A DNA stretch of 64,000 bases from Isoetes taiwanensis (GCA_021234155.1 JAJEKV010000020.1:4820563-4884562), one strand, 5' to 3'. Numbered from the stretch's first letter, positions 12,380-25,650 are shown. Notes: a model not told the origin generated them from the sequence alone. Numbers and translations are program-made.

Positions 12380-13202
12380 TCTGCTCAAGAACTGGAGGTA
12401 TTTTTCTTCAGAACAGGTTCTGCAATAGATTAAATCCCTGGTTTATGTTGTAGATCGATCAAGCAGTTTTTTTTTCTGTTTTCTAGCTACCAAGCAGTTT
12501 CAATGTCTGATTTGAATAATCTTTTAGATTGCCTTTAAACGATGTGTTTCTGCTTTGAACTTGATTAAGGAATGTTTTTGTCCGCATATGGCCAAATGCT
12601 AGATAGATACGGCAAAATATAATAATATGCAGATGTTGATTGTTGTGAGATACAAATAGATTCATTTCAAATGCTAAAACCAGACAGATCTAACATATCA
12701 AAATGCAGATTATCCGGACATGCTAAAAACAGATATATCTAGCATAAGTAGCATGTAATAAATAGGCTAAGATATAGAAGTTTTGAAGTTTTGAAATAAT
12801 ATCTTGGAAATTCTTCTATTATTGTTTACGAATTGTAATGACAAAAAGATTGGGACCATCAGATTGTCATGTTTTTCAACAGGTGGTGGTGTTGATGCGG
12901 AAATTTGTCTTTATCTTGCCTTTTTGAAAAGAACATAATTCATAAAGAAGCTAACCATCATGGGTGATCACTATCATAATATTTAGGAATTGGAAGTTCT
13001 ATGTTAAAGACTGAATGTAACCCAATTAAGTTGCAATATAATTGGAATTCAAAATATCCAACATGCAGTAGATAAGATTTCAAAGAAAGATTGCCTATGT
13101 TTCTCTTATCTTATCTTATCATTATTATTACTTAGTGTTTTGCCCCGAATAGTTGCAATTGCAAGTGTTGAAATCTCATAGGGCAGAATTTTGAACCATT
13201 GG
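12380..13202. other. Intergenic, no gene recognised
   Basis: AT-rich DNA downstream of the small gene. The first 100-200 bases are probably its 3' UTR. Nothing else is identified. Confidence 0.5.
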
Positions 13203-13211
13203 AACAACAAA

Positions 13212-16200
13212 AAGAAAACTACAAAATACCCTTATGTTTTGACAAATCTCATGACATACTCCTGAGTTTAAATAAATTATTAAGATGCCCTTAGTCAACG
13301 TATATTCCTCTGTGTAATTTTAAGTTTCACTGTATAATTTTAAGTTTCACCTAATGCCCTTTAGTTTTTCGTATTTCATGGAATACCCTTCTGTGATAGA
13401 TATTCATAGCGCCCTTTTAGCAAAGACACCTATTTCTATTCCCTGTACCTTAAAGGAAGACAAGACATCAAATTAATTTTTGGTCCATTGATTTGCTCTC
13501 AGCCCATTGGTTTCCTCTAGCGATTTGCAATGATCCTCCTGTCGAAAGCATTAATTTGATCCAACTTACAATTCTCTATATTATAAAATTTTAGTGTAAG
13601 TGTTAGACCCAGCCCTAAATCTAAAGGCTGAGATTTAGGGCTGAGATTTATTGGTTGAGATTTGGACAGCTAGGATTAGATGAGCAGAGGGTCCAAAAAT
13701 AAACAAAGAAAAATCTTTTTTGGTGGCCCTGGAACAAATGACATCATGCTATGCCAGCATGAGGCTGTCGAACCATTCCGACATTGGCCAAGGTTTTGGA
13801 TGGTCCAGACAGATCCCAGTTTTTTTTTTGAAGATCCTACAACAAAATATGGACGGTCTCGCCGTAATAACCTAACATATCTAAAACAACAAAAATCCGC
13901 TTCTATGCTCTACCCATTTGACTCCATGATATGATCCGATGCTGCAGCTCGAGAGGCCATAGGTAAGATACATCGGAATATACATGGGATCGATTTAGAA
14001 TTGTATTATTTTGACATTGAAAGGAGCAGAGGGAAAAAGCTTAAAGCTAAGGGAAACAAAAGGATTTGGCAACCGGATACATATAGATATACAGATTGGG
14101 AAATGATTATGTTTTGTTAGACATCTATTATTTACTTTCAGGCTCTGGTCAATATTATGCATCTTCAAGCTTGCACAATGGTTTTAGCAGGTTTCAAGCT
14201 TGCAGAATGATTTTTTTGCAGGTTCTAAAAAAAAGGTTATCATAGAAGCGTCTCCACAGAAGCATCTCCTTCACAACAGATCGAACTTCCCCTTAAAGCG
14301 CTAAGATTGCCTCAAGTGGACAAGAGCATGCATCCTAGCTATTTAGTCTATTTGGAATGATTTAGATCCCATTATAGGTTGTATTGTTTCTAACTGCCTT
14401 TTGTGTTTGTAGACTGACATAATATTGAAGTATAAGATGGCCAGAAGACTTAAGCTCTTTGCTATTTTATGATATTGGAAAGAAGAGGTAACAATGATGG
14501 CTCCATTTACTTCATCATTTGAAAACTGAGAGGGAATCATATCATTCCTCTTACGGCAGAAAAACAAATATAGGCTTCCTTCTTCATAAAGGCAAGCAAC
14601 ATCTGTCAATCTTTGGCCCATAGTTGTCTCTTAGCTTATATGGCAGATACAAATCCTGTGATGTTTATTACTAGCAGGAATTTTCCAAACACTGACAATT
14701 TGGAGAGTTGGCTGGAAGGAATTTGTTCTTCCATATAAACCTGGTATGTAGTCATGGTATGCAGTCGCTTCATGGTATGATACGCTTTCTTCTGTTTGCA
14801 ACAAGTTCTTTTAGAAATGTTGCACCTTTTTATGCTGTTACCATCCTTTGTGTATGAGTTGGTCCATTCATAGCTTTGGTAGTCATACTTGCTTAGCTTA
14901 GATATGCCCTACGTTGTGAGTGGCTGAGTGTTATGTCTTTTGGTTTTAGGATCAACAATATGAGTACAAAGACTGTGTTTTGTTCGGGAAGCTTCCTCAG
15001 AATCAATACATGATGTTGTATTGTGGAATGCGCATTGGAACTTCACCTTACATGGTAAGCTGATCCATGTATATGTATATGAAAGTACCATAATGCTTGG
15101 AGCCATTAGTCTTGTAACTACTAAGGATTCAAACAAAGAAAGGTTCTCACCCTATGCCAGGTTCTCACCCTATGCCACCGTTACTAGTAAATTATTGTAG
15201 TCAAATAAAATCAAGAAAGAGGATTTGTAGGAGCGAAGAAGTAGTAAAGGATGCAAGCGCAGAGATTATAATTCGCTCACATGCATGGCCTAATGGTATT
15301 TGGTGAATTTTGAAGCATTAGAAATTTGAAGGAAATCTCACGTTCTAGTTCTCAAGGGCATTTGGGAAATTCAAAGAAAACGAGGCAGAGGTTTGACTGG
15401 CGTCTGAAGGGGCGGCCGGCTATGGCAGCCGGTGCCCTGCTGTTCTTGTAGAAGCGACGATGCTGGAGATGTTGGATGCACCCAGGGCAGGGTAAGACAT
15501 GTTTTGAGCTGGCAAAAAAGGGTGGTGTGTGGAGCACTTCTCGGTGGTCGAGTTCCCCTGTTTTCTGCAGTGGAGTAGGCGTTTCCTGTGGTGCAGATCC
15601 TGCCGCTTTATCTCTAGAGCTTAATCATGTATGGGCACGGTAAGATCTGCAATATGTTATTCAGTTCCAATCAGTGCTGAGTCATTTCCTATCTAGTAGT
15701 TGGATTTATCTTCTAAGACGGCAGCACCACTGTGGCTGGGCCTTGCACTCACTGCAGGGCCATAATAGAGGTTCCTGCATATTGGACAGCAGTCACCAGC
15801 ATTTTAGATTGAAAATAGGGGCTTCTGTGTTGATGTTGCAGCCTTGCGAGCTTATTAGACTCAGTGATTCCATAAATATTTATGCAGTGCTATGACTATA
15901 GTCTCCTGTTGTCTATTCATCTGAGGCTTAGGAGTTAGTTTTACCCGAAGCTCTTAGACTGGTATATGCTATTCTTATTTTGACACAACAAATACATAGA
16001 TTTATTAAGCCGGCACTTATGGATTGTTTTGTAGACCTCAGTGCTGATGTCTTTGTTAGAGGGCATCTCCGTCTTGATGGAACTAGGGAAGTAATAAGCT
16101 GCTTTGTTTCAAAATGTTAGACTTCAGGTTATCTACATTTTATGTTATGCTGTGTAAGGGATACTTTTGAAACATGAGTTCTCAGTGGCCGCGATCTCCT

Positions 16201-17026
16201 GTCCCAATCAGGAGAAACTGGAGTAGAGGTGTTTACATTGATGGTGTGTAAGTATTGCTACATGCATGAGCAGGAGACGGGAGGCTCCTGATTATTGTGC
16301 ACTTGATCCCGTGAGGTGACAAGACTAAATGGGATTAGATGATGTTCTTTGTCTCTTTATTCCTATAGCCTTAGGTCCTTATAGAATAGGGAGCTCCAAC
16401 CTCGCGCGGTTGGGAACAAGTTCTTGAAATGTTTAAATCCATGCTACTTTCGGAGGAGGAGCTTCAAGGGAATTTTGATATTAAGTTCAGGAGCAGATCA
16501 TTGGCATGCTTAGAAGACTATTTCAATGAAGCATTTCACTAAAGTTCAATACTTTTTTTTGGAGGCAGAGGCATGTTAGCTTTTACAGAAACATTTTGCA
16601 GGAAAGGGCAGAACCTTTTTCCATAGTACTTACTAGTTGGGAAGAGGTAGTGGCTATGGCCCCCATAGTACTAGCTATTTTGGAAGAGGTTGAATCGGTT
16701 CCAATCAATTACTACATTTATAATGTAACTGCTCTCATGTTGGCTGCTGAATACATTGTGATAGGGGTCTTACAAAGCTTTGTAAAATTTTTTCCAATCA
16801 ATAAAACTTATCTTCTTACCTTCAAAAAAAAAAAAAAAGGGAGAAAAAAAGTTCAAAAAAAACTTAAGGGCATCTGGGAAATTAATGTAAATCTTAAGGG
16901 CATTTGAATAATTTTAAAAGATACACAATACTTTGTATTTTGACCAAGGGCATCTCAAGAAATTATCATAACTCAAGGATATGTGGTAAAATTTTCAAAA
17001 CATAAGGGTATTTTGTAGTTTTTCCT
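13212..17026. mobile_element. MULE-like non-autonomous element, 3.8 kb
   Basis: The ends are inverted repeats of about 130 bp: 13212-13340 pairs with the reverse complement of about 16890-17026. Both share the outer CTACAAAATACCC block and inner AAGATGCCCTTAG/AGATGCCCTTGG blocks. Just outside lie AACAACAAA (13203-13211) and AACAATAAA (17027-17035), a 9-bp target duplication with one mismatch. A 9-bp duplication with long inverted ends is typical of the Mutator superfamily. No transposase frame was found inside. The interior near the right end has a LINE-like 3' UTR with a poly(A) run (about 16823-16837), and the rest is unidentified, so captured host sequence is possible. Confidence 0.7.
13680..13934 (+). 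CDS. 84-codon ORF inside the MULE-like element, unknown
   Basis: An open frame with a Phe-rich middle and two adjacent Arg/Lys patches lies 470 bp inside the left inverted repeat. I recognise no family. It could be a fragment of a captured gene or chance; no splice-linked continuation was found. Confidence 0.15.
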   Translation: MSRGSKNKQRKIFFGGPGTNDIMLCQHEAVEPFRHWPRFWMVQTDPSFFFEDPTTKYGRSRRNNLTYLKQQKSASMLYPFDSMI

Positions 17027-17519
17027 AACAATAAATTAACATATGCTTTGTAGTTTTTTTCGCATGCTAATGGATCAAACTTAGAACTATGGTTGAATCT
17101 CCCCAGCATTGAAAAGGAGTTGGGAAGAGCACTGTAATGTATGGTTTGCTCGCTAGTCTGTGCAACAGGAACACTGCATGGTACTTGCAAGTTCTGATCT
17201 CGAGCTTTTGGAACACTATCTAGACGGTCATTGTTTTTTCCAAAAGATATGGGATGCATTTATCTTGCCTGAAGTCAAAGCTGGTCATTATCATGCACAC
17301 ATGAATCCCACTTTAGCACCAGGATTCTTATTTGCTTGTTTCTTTGTTCAGGAAAAAGTTTATAGGTATTGCATCAATTCGCAAAGGGTCCCACAAGCTA
17401 CGGATTGAGATAGGTAGATGGGAGCGGCCGCAATTGTCGCAAGAAGAAAGATTATGTGCATGTTGCGGTTATAGGTTATTGAAGATGAAAACCATGCACT
17501 TCTAAACGTCTTATGTTTG

Positions 17520-17748
17520 AGATGGTCATCTGTACTTGACTTGACATTATACATGTTGGAGGTTCTGATGCGCATCTACTTCTTATTCCTGATTGTCTAG
17601 TATCATAATTGCTGCCGAGGTATTTTCCTTGAAAACCTTTCGAGGTACGGGTTTTAAATCCTCGTAGTAATGGTTGTACTAGCCCATTATATGGGTCCCA
17701 TGACCTCTTGGTCTTTAAGGGCATTAAAATATCTATTCTATTCTATCC
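17520..17748 (+). mobile_element. 3' fragment of the U-hairpin LINE family (copy D)
   Basis: This fragment ends in a pentanucleotide tail (ATTCT repeats, 17732-17747), as in the longer copy at 36600-38672. The shared parts are the hairpin at 17608-17671, the sequence after it (GGTCC..ATGACC..TTGGTCTT) and the tail. No coding part remains. Confidence 0.6.
17608..17671 (+). other. ENE-like U-rich hairpin (copy D)
   Basis: The sense RNA forms a lower stem (ATTGCTGC with GTAGTAAT through G.U pairs, then CGAGG with CCTCG). Opposed U runs (TATTTT and GTTTTAAAT) follow, then a short upper stem closed by a CCT-TTCG-AGG hairpin after an AAAA bulge. The G.U and A-U changes relative to the other copies keep pairing. 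Confidence 0.55.
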
Positions 17749-18959
17749 TTGTTCTTGCCTACTGCTAAGAGAGTGACACACAAAATATAAAAGTGTGAGC
17801 ATTATGTGTGGTGAAAGCAAATTATAGTTTGTAATTTTAAAGAAGAATTTTTTGTCTTCCAAAAATATGATAAGTCACTGTTGTCATCCTTCCTTATCTT
17901 TGTTCAGTTTTTCTATATTGAAGACATACAGTCACGTCATACTTTATCCAGGATTTCAATACATGCATAAATTTTGCGAGGAAAACTGCTTTGCTTATAT
18001 GTTCATACCACAAAAGGATAACGTAGGATGTTATGCTCTCAGAATTATTCTCAATTGCTTCTGTCAGAACTAAAGACACCTAAGTTTTGGAAGAGATTTC
18101 GTGGTTTAATACTATCCGTACCGTTCTAAGTTGTAATACAGAGGTACTTTGCTACCACACCCAATTCCATTCCACGAGTGTGGGATGAACTTTTATAAAA
18201 TACTTCAACTGATTTACATGCTCTTGAATTTCACGTGTTGCATACATCCAATAAATGTAATCCAGAGGAAACCTCTTCAAGGGCTACAAATATGTATTGC
18301 TAGAGGCTAAGATACAACATGCAAATAATTATCCTGATCATTCCATATGCAATGGAAAAGATGCACCTCTTGGTTCTTTGATACAACACTTACAACGACC
18401 AAGTTCATCAAACTCTCCATCAATAACAAAGCAGCGGCGGCCATTACAGACATCAAACTCTCCATCAATAACAAAGCAGCGGTAGCCATTACAGACAAGG
18501 ATATTACCATAGCCAAACTAGTATGGAAAAACATCAGGATCAAACTTATCTTCTACAATATTGGACAAGTCAAATGATTCCACTTGCTCGGGCAATTTAA
18601 AGTCAATATTACGTAACCGAATCCCTCCAAGGGTCTTCCCTTGCCTCAAGATTGCAGCCACCAAAACCGTCAACTATATCGACCATATTCACGGAACTAC
18701 CAGGACCGCTGTCATTTTCATTTGGAAGAGTTATTGAAATACCCTTGTTGTTTTGCTAAAATTATCGAAATGCCCCTCAAGTAGGGGCAAAAAAAAAAAA
18801 AAAAAAAAAAAAATGCTAAAAACATTTTTATAATAATTGAATGCAAAGTACCCTTCAAATAAATTGTAGATAATAATGAGAGCTTTCCAACGAGTAGAAT
18901 ATCACCTAATTTTAAGATCGCAGCATTAAGTTTTGACATTCTTGCTCTCTAATTTTTAA
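17749..18959. other. Intergenic with small repeats
   Basis: A 45-bp unit is present twice in tandem (18406-18450 and 18451-18495). A run of about 26 A lies at 18788-18813 and may be the tail of a decayed retroelement. No gene is recognised. Confidence 0.55.
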
Positions 18960-18995
18960 GAATTTAAGGCAAGGAACTAAGTACGCTGAAGCAAG

Positions 18996-20199
18996 GAACT
19001 ATATATAAGGCAAATACCCAGTTCTACTTCCAGAAATGGGATCCTAAATTTGACCTCCCAGATCTGAATAAACTATTCCACCCAGCCTTGTGTTCTGTAC
19101 AAGGGCTTAACCCGATGTACTGGCATGAAGAAATATTCAAAGAACGTTTCACAAAGGTTGGTGACTACATTGGATGGGAAGCAGTCCCCGAAAGAGCCGC
19201 AAGGATTTGGACTCAACTGAATATCCTGAAACCTATCCCAAATTCTATGGAATACAAGGAATTTTGGTGAAACCAAAACTCTCAAGTTGAATTGGCAGGG
19301 TATCCCAATTCCTTGTAATAAATGTAGTCTTCAATTGCATGGAGGAGGTGTATGCCAAGGTAAATGGATGAAGGACCATAAGATGACATTAGACAAAGGC
19401 TTGTCCACCTGCTGTTCCAAAATTCTCAAGAGTAAATTCGAGGGAGCAGTGGACTGTAGTTAACAAGAATAAAAGGTATAAAAATGGAAGTGCCTATAAA
19501 AAGCCAAGAGCAAAGGGTACTTTCCTTTCTCTTATGGCCAATGATGAAAACCTCAATAATGCTAAGCTGCTCCTAGATACTTTCTCCCTGGCATCTGGAG
19601 TGATTTTTTACCAAGTCTCCCATGGAATTCGACTGCAATATGGAAGAGAGCATGGATAAAGGTACTGAGGAGATTAAGTTTTCTTCAGAGGAAGACATGA
19701 GGAGCACTGACCCTATAAGTCCTATGGGCCAAGGGGTGGTCAATATATGCCAACAAGAGAAGGTGCAACCTAATGGCCTAGTAATTGACACTTGTGTCAA
19801 TAGGCTAATAAGTCCATTGAGTAATACTTTGGCAGCTGATGACGGAGAGGATAAGGACGAGACTTTTTTCACCCCAACAAGAAAGGGGGACCAAAGTATA
19901 ACATCTCCAGGTGGCCTGGGAATTGAAGCAAATAGACCAATAAGTCCACCTGGTCAACCTTTCCCAGATGGCCTGGAAATTGTTTCAGAATTGAACAATA
20001 GGCACTAAGCCCATCTAGGCATATCTTGGCTGAGCTAAAAGGAAATGAAAATCAACAAAGCAATGTCAAGGAAGGTGATAGTGACAAGTTCTATACTCCT
20101 CATACTAGGAAAAAAGGATCTAAAGTTGTGCACTTCTCGGAAAACAGTCCAGCCTTGAACTTGATGAGCCAAGGCAAAAAGAAATTATTTGCCCAATGA
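18996..20199 (+). pseudogene. LINE ORF1 remnant with CCHC zinc knuckle
   Basis: The N-terminal part resembles the end of a DUF4283-type domain (WDPKFD.., then KVGDYIGW) in the frame of 19088. After a shift near 19260 a perfect CX2CX4HX4C zinc knuckle is read at 19314-19355. Two more shifts (between 19355 and 19450, and near 20005) lead to a Ser/Pro/Asp-rich tail. The protein would bind the element's own RNA. The stop codon TGA at 20197-20199 overlaps the ATG of ORF2 (ATGA). Confidence 0.75.
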
Positions 20200-23100
20200 G
20201 GATCAGAACATGGAATTTGAGAGGAATTAAAGGTCCTCTCAAGAGGAAAAGGGCTTTAATTGCATTAAAGGAGATGAAGGCAGATATTATTCTGTTACAA
20301 GAACATAGATTACCTGAATTTGAAACATCAAATTTAGGGAATTGGATCATACCAAATGGAGATTCTGTTTGGGCACCAGCAGATGGAACAAAAGGAGGTA
20401 TTTGTAAGGTCTGGAAGGGTTTTAATTATGTGAAAAAATATAGGCATAGCAGTGGCAGGTGGACTGTAGCTGTGTTAAAAAAAGGGAATAATGTCATTGG
20501 AATAATTAATGTATATGCCTCAACAGATCCAGCTGAAAGAGAGGAACAATGGAAACAAATTCATGTTTGGATCCAAGCTCATCAAACTAAAAACTGGCTT
20601 ATGGCTGGTGACTTTAATAACACACCAATTTGGGAACAAAAACTTGGTAAACAGATGAATATGTCCAAGGGTGAAAGACTGGCTTGGGATAGGCTGATGT
20701 CAAATTTCATCTATATTCCTCCATCCTCCTCGTATCAATACTCTTGGAGCAATAAGAGGAAAGGTGACCAGAGAACATTCTGCCTGCTAGACAAATTTTA
20801 CTTATGCAATAATGATCTTGAGGACTGGGACAATCTAACTACTTCTTGTGATGTTGGTAATTCCATCTCGGATCATTTTCCTCAGTTCCTAGGGAACGTG
20901 GCAACTCCACAGAAATGGGGCACAAATACCCCATTCAAGTTTAACACATGGATGCTAAAGAACAAAAAGTTATGTGATGACTTCATAGTGTTTTATAATC
21001 AGCTCCCCAAGGTCCCCATCACAGAATCCATGAATTCTTTTGTGCATAAACTCAAGAAGATTAAATCATGGGTCAAAGAATGGGGTAAGGAGTGGAATCT
21101 GAGGAAGAAAAAGGAAAGGCAGGATGTTTATGAAGCCATGAGGGAGATTAGGAAATTATTATTCCAAGACAAAGACAGTAAAATTTGGCACAAAGTGAAG
21201 CAGAGTTGGAGATTAAAGTTAAGAAAATTGAAGAAGCGAGAAGCTAAAAAGTCCGGGCGTTTAGAAGTAGGTGCAAATATATAAATGAGATGGATGGTGC
21301 AGGCTTAGCTTTTCTTCTTGAGCGCAAAGAGCCGAATTTTAAACAATGGAATTGTGCGAGGTTAATAGATGATGAGCAAGGGAAATCAGGACAAGGTCTC
21401 TCAATCGAGATACAAGAATTCTTTTCACAAAGAGTACCAAACCCTATTCAACAATTATGAGGTGGATGGAAAGATAATAGATGAATTCTTCAAGTAAAAG
21501 AAATTCCTAAGGGGACAAAAAAATAGAGGACAAGGAAATTATTTGAAAAACACACGAGGAAAGGAAATAAAAAGAGACACTAAAGATTTTTTCAATGGCA
21601 CATGGTAAGAGGGTAACAACATTGAGAGGGGATGGATGCCTGGATTTTATATTGAGTTTTGGAAGATTATGAAAGAAGATTTTATCACCTTCATCCAGGG
21701 AGCATGGCAAGCCAGATACTTACATTCAACAATTAATGCTGGCCACATTACCCTCATACCTAAGGTAGGGGGCCCAATGAACATAGGGGATTGGAGACCA
21801 ATTTCCTTGACCAACACCACTTATAAAGTGTTGGCTAAAATCTTAGCAAATAGACTGAAGTCGAGCTTAATCAAAGTTATTAATCCATGTCAGTCTGCGT
21901 TTCTTCCCCTAAGGAACATCCTAGATAACTACATTGGTGTTGTTGAGGGCTTACATTGGAACAAACTATCCAAACAAGAATGTATGCTCCTTAAGTTGGA
22001 TCAGAAGAGCATATGACACAATAAGTTCGCAATTCTTGGAGAAAGCTATGGCTCATCGGGACTATCTGATATGGTATACCAGAAAGTTTATGGATTTAAC
22101 ACAACAGCATCCTCAGCTTTGATGATAAATGGATCCCCTACTGATCAGTTCCCTTGCAGAAGAGGGGTAAGGCAAGGCTGCCCCCTAGCCCCTTATCTCT
22201 TCTTGATTGTGGCAGAAGTATTGACAAAATTGGTGTTACACATGCATGCTAAAGGGGACATTCAGTGTTTGCAGCTACCAGGAGGGGAAGGTATCTTTTC
22301 TATCATGCAATATGCTGATGACACATTTGTTTTTTTGAAGAAGGAAGGAAATAGTCTTCTAAACTTTTTAACTGCAATGGAAAAGTTTGGCAAAATATCT
22401 GGAGTTTGTTTAAATAACAACAAGTGTGCCATCATTTTGGTCTTTGCAAGGAATTAAAATTCTAAACGAAGATGCTTGGAACAGTAATTTTGGGCATCCC
22501 TCTGGCATTAAACTCCTCACTCAAAGGATTGTGGGATCCAATTGTGACTCGGATCAAAAGGAAGCTTGGATCATATTCCTCCTCCCTATCCCTGGCTGGC
22601 AGAATTCAGATAGCAAATGCAGTCATAGGCAGTACTCATGTTTATTTCTCTTCTGCAATTATAGGTGACAAAGCCTCATATAGCAAGATTGAAGCAGCCA
22701 TCAGAAAATTTATTTGGCAAGGGGTACATAAAGTGGCATGGGATGATCTGACTAAATCTAGGAAAGAAGGAGGGTTAGGTTGCAAGGATTTATTTGTACA
22801 AGCACAAGCTTTAGCAGCTAAGATGATTTGGAGAGCCATATAGAATAATTCCCCATCTCCAGCCCAAAAATTGGTTAGATATTGGGTGCAAGAGTCATAT
22901 CCTGTAGGCAGTCATAGCTTAAAACACCAACTACCAGACTCTGCATATTTCCAATTTACACCTTGTCCTAATACATCCATCATTTTGAAAAGAATGTTTC
23001 AGGCCTGGAACTTGGCTTCCATGTGTTACAAACCTCCAATTCTTGATGCAAAATCCAAAGATGTAAACTTCTTTTGGCATCCACGTGTGGTAAATAGTGA

Positions 23101-23983
23101 AAATGATTGTCTGGCTTTAATGCATCCTCAGAAATATATGCAATGGCATCAGGCTGGGATCAGACAGATTGGTGATCTTTGGGATGGAATAAATGGATGA
23201 AAATCATGGGATGCAATAGCTGAGCTTACCAAAGGATCAAATCTGGACAGAAAGATCTATAATGTAGTAATGGGGAAAATCAAACATTTTGATGAATTGG
23301 CAAGCAGTTCTAATCAATGGCACTTAAAGGGCAAGAAGACATATTCAGTAAGAGAAATTTACAGGGCATTAATCAATCATAAACCTTCCAGAGCAACCCT
23401 GTTATGGAACTGTGGAGAGGAAACTTTGGCAGCAGTTTGCAAAAAAGGATGGAAAAGCTACACTGCAAACAAGATAAAGACCTTCAGTTGGCTCATCCTG
23501 CATCAAGGATTAATGACTAACTCGAGAAGACATAAGATTGATCCATCCATCTCACAGACATGCCCCATGGGATGTGGAGAGGTAGAAACCTCAAATCATG
23601 TGTTTTAGTGGCAGGTTGGTACATATTTTTGAAGCTGGACTGCTCAGGTTAATAAAGCAACAATTGGTGAAGATGGCCTGATAGATTTCTTGAATATAGA
23701 TAACAGAATATTGTGCACAACAAGATCTTTGGGTTGCTGGGCAGTGTGGAAACACAGGAATAGGGTTGCAATTGAAAATAAGAATCCCAACCTCATATGG
23801 CTTAAACAAACCTTCCTAGCTGAATTGGTAGACTCGGCTGTGGCTCATAGGTCCCTGAAAGGGAAGAATTATGATAAAGGATGGACTGCCTTTGGTAGAT
23901 TTCAGGGAATGTATGATTTTTTTATTCTTAATCTAACTGCCAATGATGATATTTTACACAGATGCAATGAGGAGACTCAATAG
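20196..23983 (+). pseudogene. LINE ORF2: endonuclease-reverse transcriptase, broken
   Basis: Residues 1-230 of the first segment are an APE-type endonuclease with Asn7 in TWNLRG, Glu36 in LLQEHR, Asp139 and Asn141 in GDFN and the SDH triad at 225-227. A poorly conserved linker with stops (21285-21635) leads to the reverse transcriptase: fingers with WRPISL, QSAF, RQGCPLAP, then YADD at 22311-22322. Shifts occur near 22010 and 22440-22470 and there is an in-frame stop at 22841. The thumb and C-terminal part continue (22472-23608, 23690-23983) and include a zf-RVT-like Cys pair (CPMGC) near 23560. The enzyme nicks DNA and copies the element RNA at the nick. This copy cannot be translated intact. 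Confidence 0.92.
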
Positions 23984-24332
23984 GTATGGTGTTGCTGAAA
24001 GAGGAATGGGAGTAGCAGAGGATTTGGACAGTGAGGATTCAAACCTCCCTAGGATCGAGGAAGAAGATATCTTTATTCAGCTGAAGCAGGAAATGATCCA
24101 TGCATCTGCAATAAAGAAGATACTTAAGAGACCTGAAGCTTGGAGCCACAATAATCTCCGACCTTTCTTCATGAATTTATATCACAAGTGGCAGCAGAAG
24201 AGGGAGGCTCATGTCCTTCTACTTCTGGATTTTACAAACTACCCGGTGGCCAAGCTTGATCTGTTGCTGAACATTTTTGGCAGGCACAGAGTTATGGATT
24301 TAACCATGCAGGACCTGATATATGCACAGTAG
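23967..24332 (+). CDS. LINE third ORF (ORF3) overlapping the ORF2 stop
   Basis: An ATG at 23967 lies 14 bases before the ORF2 stop (TAG 23981-23983), in the +1 frame. It opens 121 codons rich in acidic and then helical, Leu-rich sequence, with no recognised domain. It is longer if the ATG at 23943 is used. A second, different LINE at 40389-43164 has a comparable ORF at the same place and in the same relative frame. It may be a genuine accessory protein made by reinitiation, or the C-terminal part of ORF2 after a one-base change. Confidence 0.45.
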   Translation: MRRLNRYGVAERGMGVAEDLDSEDSNLPRIEEEDIFIQLKQEMIHASAIKKILKRPEAWSHNNLRPFFMNLYHKWQQKREAHVLLLLDFTNYPVAKLDLLLNIFGRHRVMDLTMQDLIYAQ

Positions 24333-24770
24333 AGTAAGCTAATCAATATTTAAACTTTCCATAAGTCTGAGCATATGATTTTTGTATCGACTATTGTTTT
24401 GTGTATCAGGCTTTGATTTGATTTTGAACACATTTCCTATTATAAGGAATGTGTATATCAAACTTAATAGTATACCCACTATGGGATACTCTATATCTAT
24501 GTAATCTATTGTTATGAATATAAAACTTACCTTGCCTCCCAAAAAAAAAAAGGTTATAAAAAAATCAGTTACTTGCAGTTCCTGCCTCAACTTCCAATTA
24601 AAGCATGCCATGTGGCATTCTTCAACCTATGAATTCACTGCAGTTGATTTTTACTCAACTGTTCAGTAGATTTACATCAAATTCCACCAAATTTATCCCA
24701 CATTCTGCTATCTCACATTCAACAAGTAATAGATCTTCGCGTTACAAGAATGCCCAGTTTGGTGACTTTA

Positions 24771-24824
24771 CTGGCATGGAAACCATACCGACGCCTCACG
24801 GTTTCCTCATGGTCTCCATGCCAG
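24771..24824. repeat. Short foldback element
   Basis: CTGGCATGGA at the left pairs perfectly with TCCATGCCAG at the right, and pairing continues over AACCAT/ATGGT. The flank to its right resembles that of the larger foldback at 25651. Confidence 0.65.
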
Positions 24825-25650
24825 AAATACCACCAAAATAGACATATACAAAGTTATTCAAATGGATATTAATGGATACAATATGGTACTTGGGTCGCCA
24901 AATTTGGCGTTGCGTTATTCTGGTGATGCCATGTGGCATAGCATTCCATTGCAGAATGGCATTTGGGTCGACCATTCTTTATCTTCGGTTTCCAGCCGGT
25001 TACTCTGTTTCTTTTCTTTGATTCTTTACATGGCCATAGCTTGAATCCGGCCCTGTCACAGCTTGTTTAGCTTGTCGGAATAGCGGTAGCCTTAGCTTAG
25101 GCATATTAATATTTTGAATCCCCTGTTTTTTTGTAGCTTAGGCATATTAATATTTCGAATCTCTGCTTTTTTGCCGCATAAAAGGGAAGAAGAAGAAAAG
25201 GATCCCGATCTAAGAAGTAGGGCTAGCACAAAATGTGGAAGCAATGCACCTTATATCGGGCTAAGAAAGCAGAGCTTTGGGGCACGTAAGGAAGACGTAA
25301 GAAAGCTCATGCAAAAGAAAGTTTAAGAATGCCAATGTAGAAAAGGATAGCATAGAAGAAAGCCGATGCGTAAGGGGATAAATACGTAAGAAAGCCGGAT
25401 GCGTAAGAAAAAGAAGAAAGCCCCATCCCGCTTTCGCCTCTCACAAAACCCCATCGCTACTGAGCTTCATTTAAAACCATCCTCTTCGCCTCACCGCCAC
25501 GCCCGCCATCACCGCCCGCCATCGCCATCGCCGCTCGCCATCGCCATCTTCCTCATCGCCGCCGCTCGCTCTCGCCTCGGCCGCAGCCTCCGCCCGCCAT
25601 CGCTGGAAGAGAAAGGGGGGAAATTTTGGCTCCCCAAGTACCATATTGTC

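Larger units (their letters stand above)
18960..24551 (+). mobile_element. LINE (plant L1-type), nearly full length, frameshifted
   Basis: The order is ORF1 remnant, ORF2 (endonuclease, reverse transcriptase, zinc-binding and C-terminal parts), a third ORF and a 3' UTR with AATAAA-like signal ending in A11 at 24541-24551. The left end is uncertain because no target-site duplication could be matched to the sequence after the poly(A). At least four shifts in ORF1 and several in ORF2 make it inactive. Confidence 0.9.

Noticed and set aside
24552-24575. Target duplication of the full LINE
   Set aside because: The bases after the poly(A) were not found near 18.9-19.0 kb, so the left end stays approximate.
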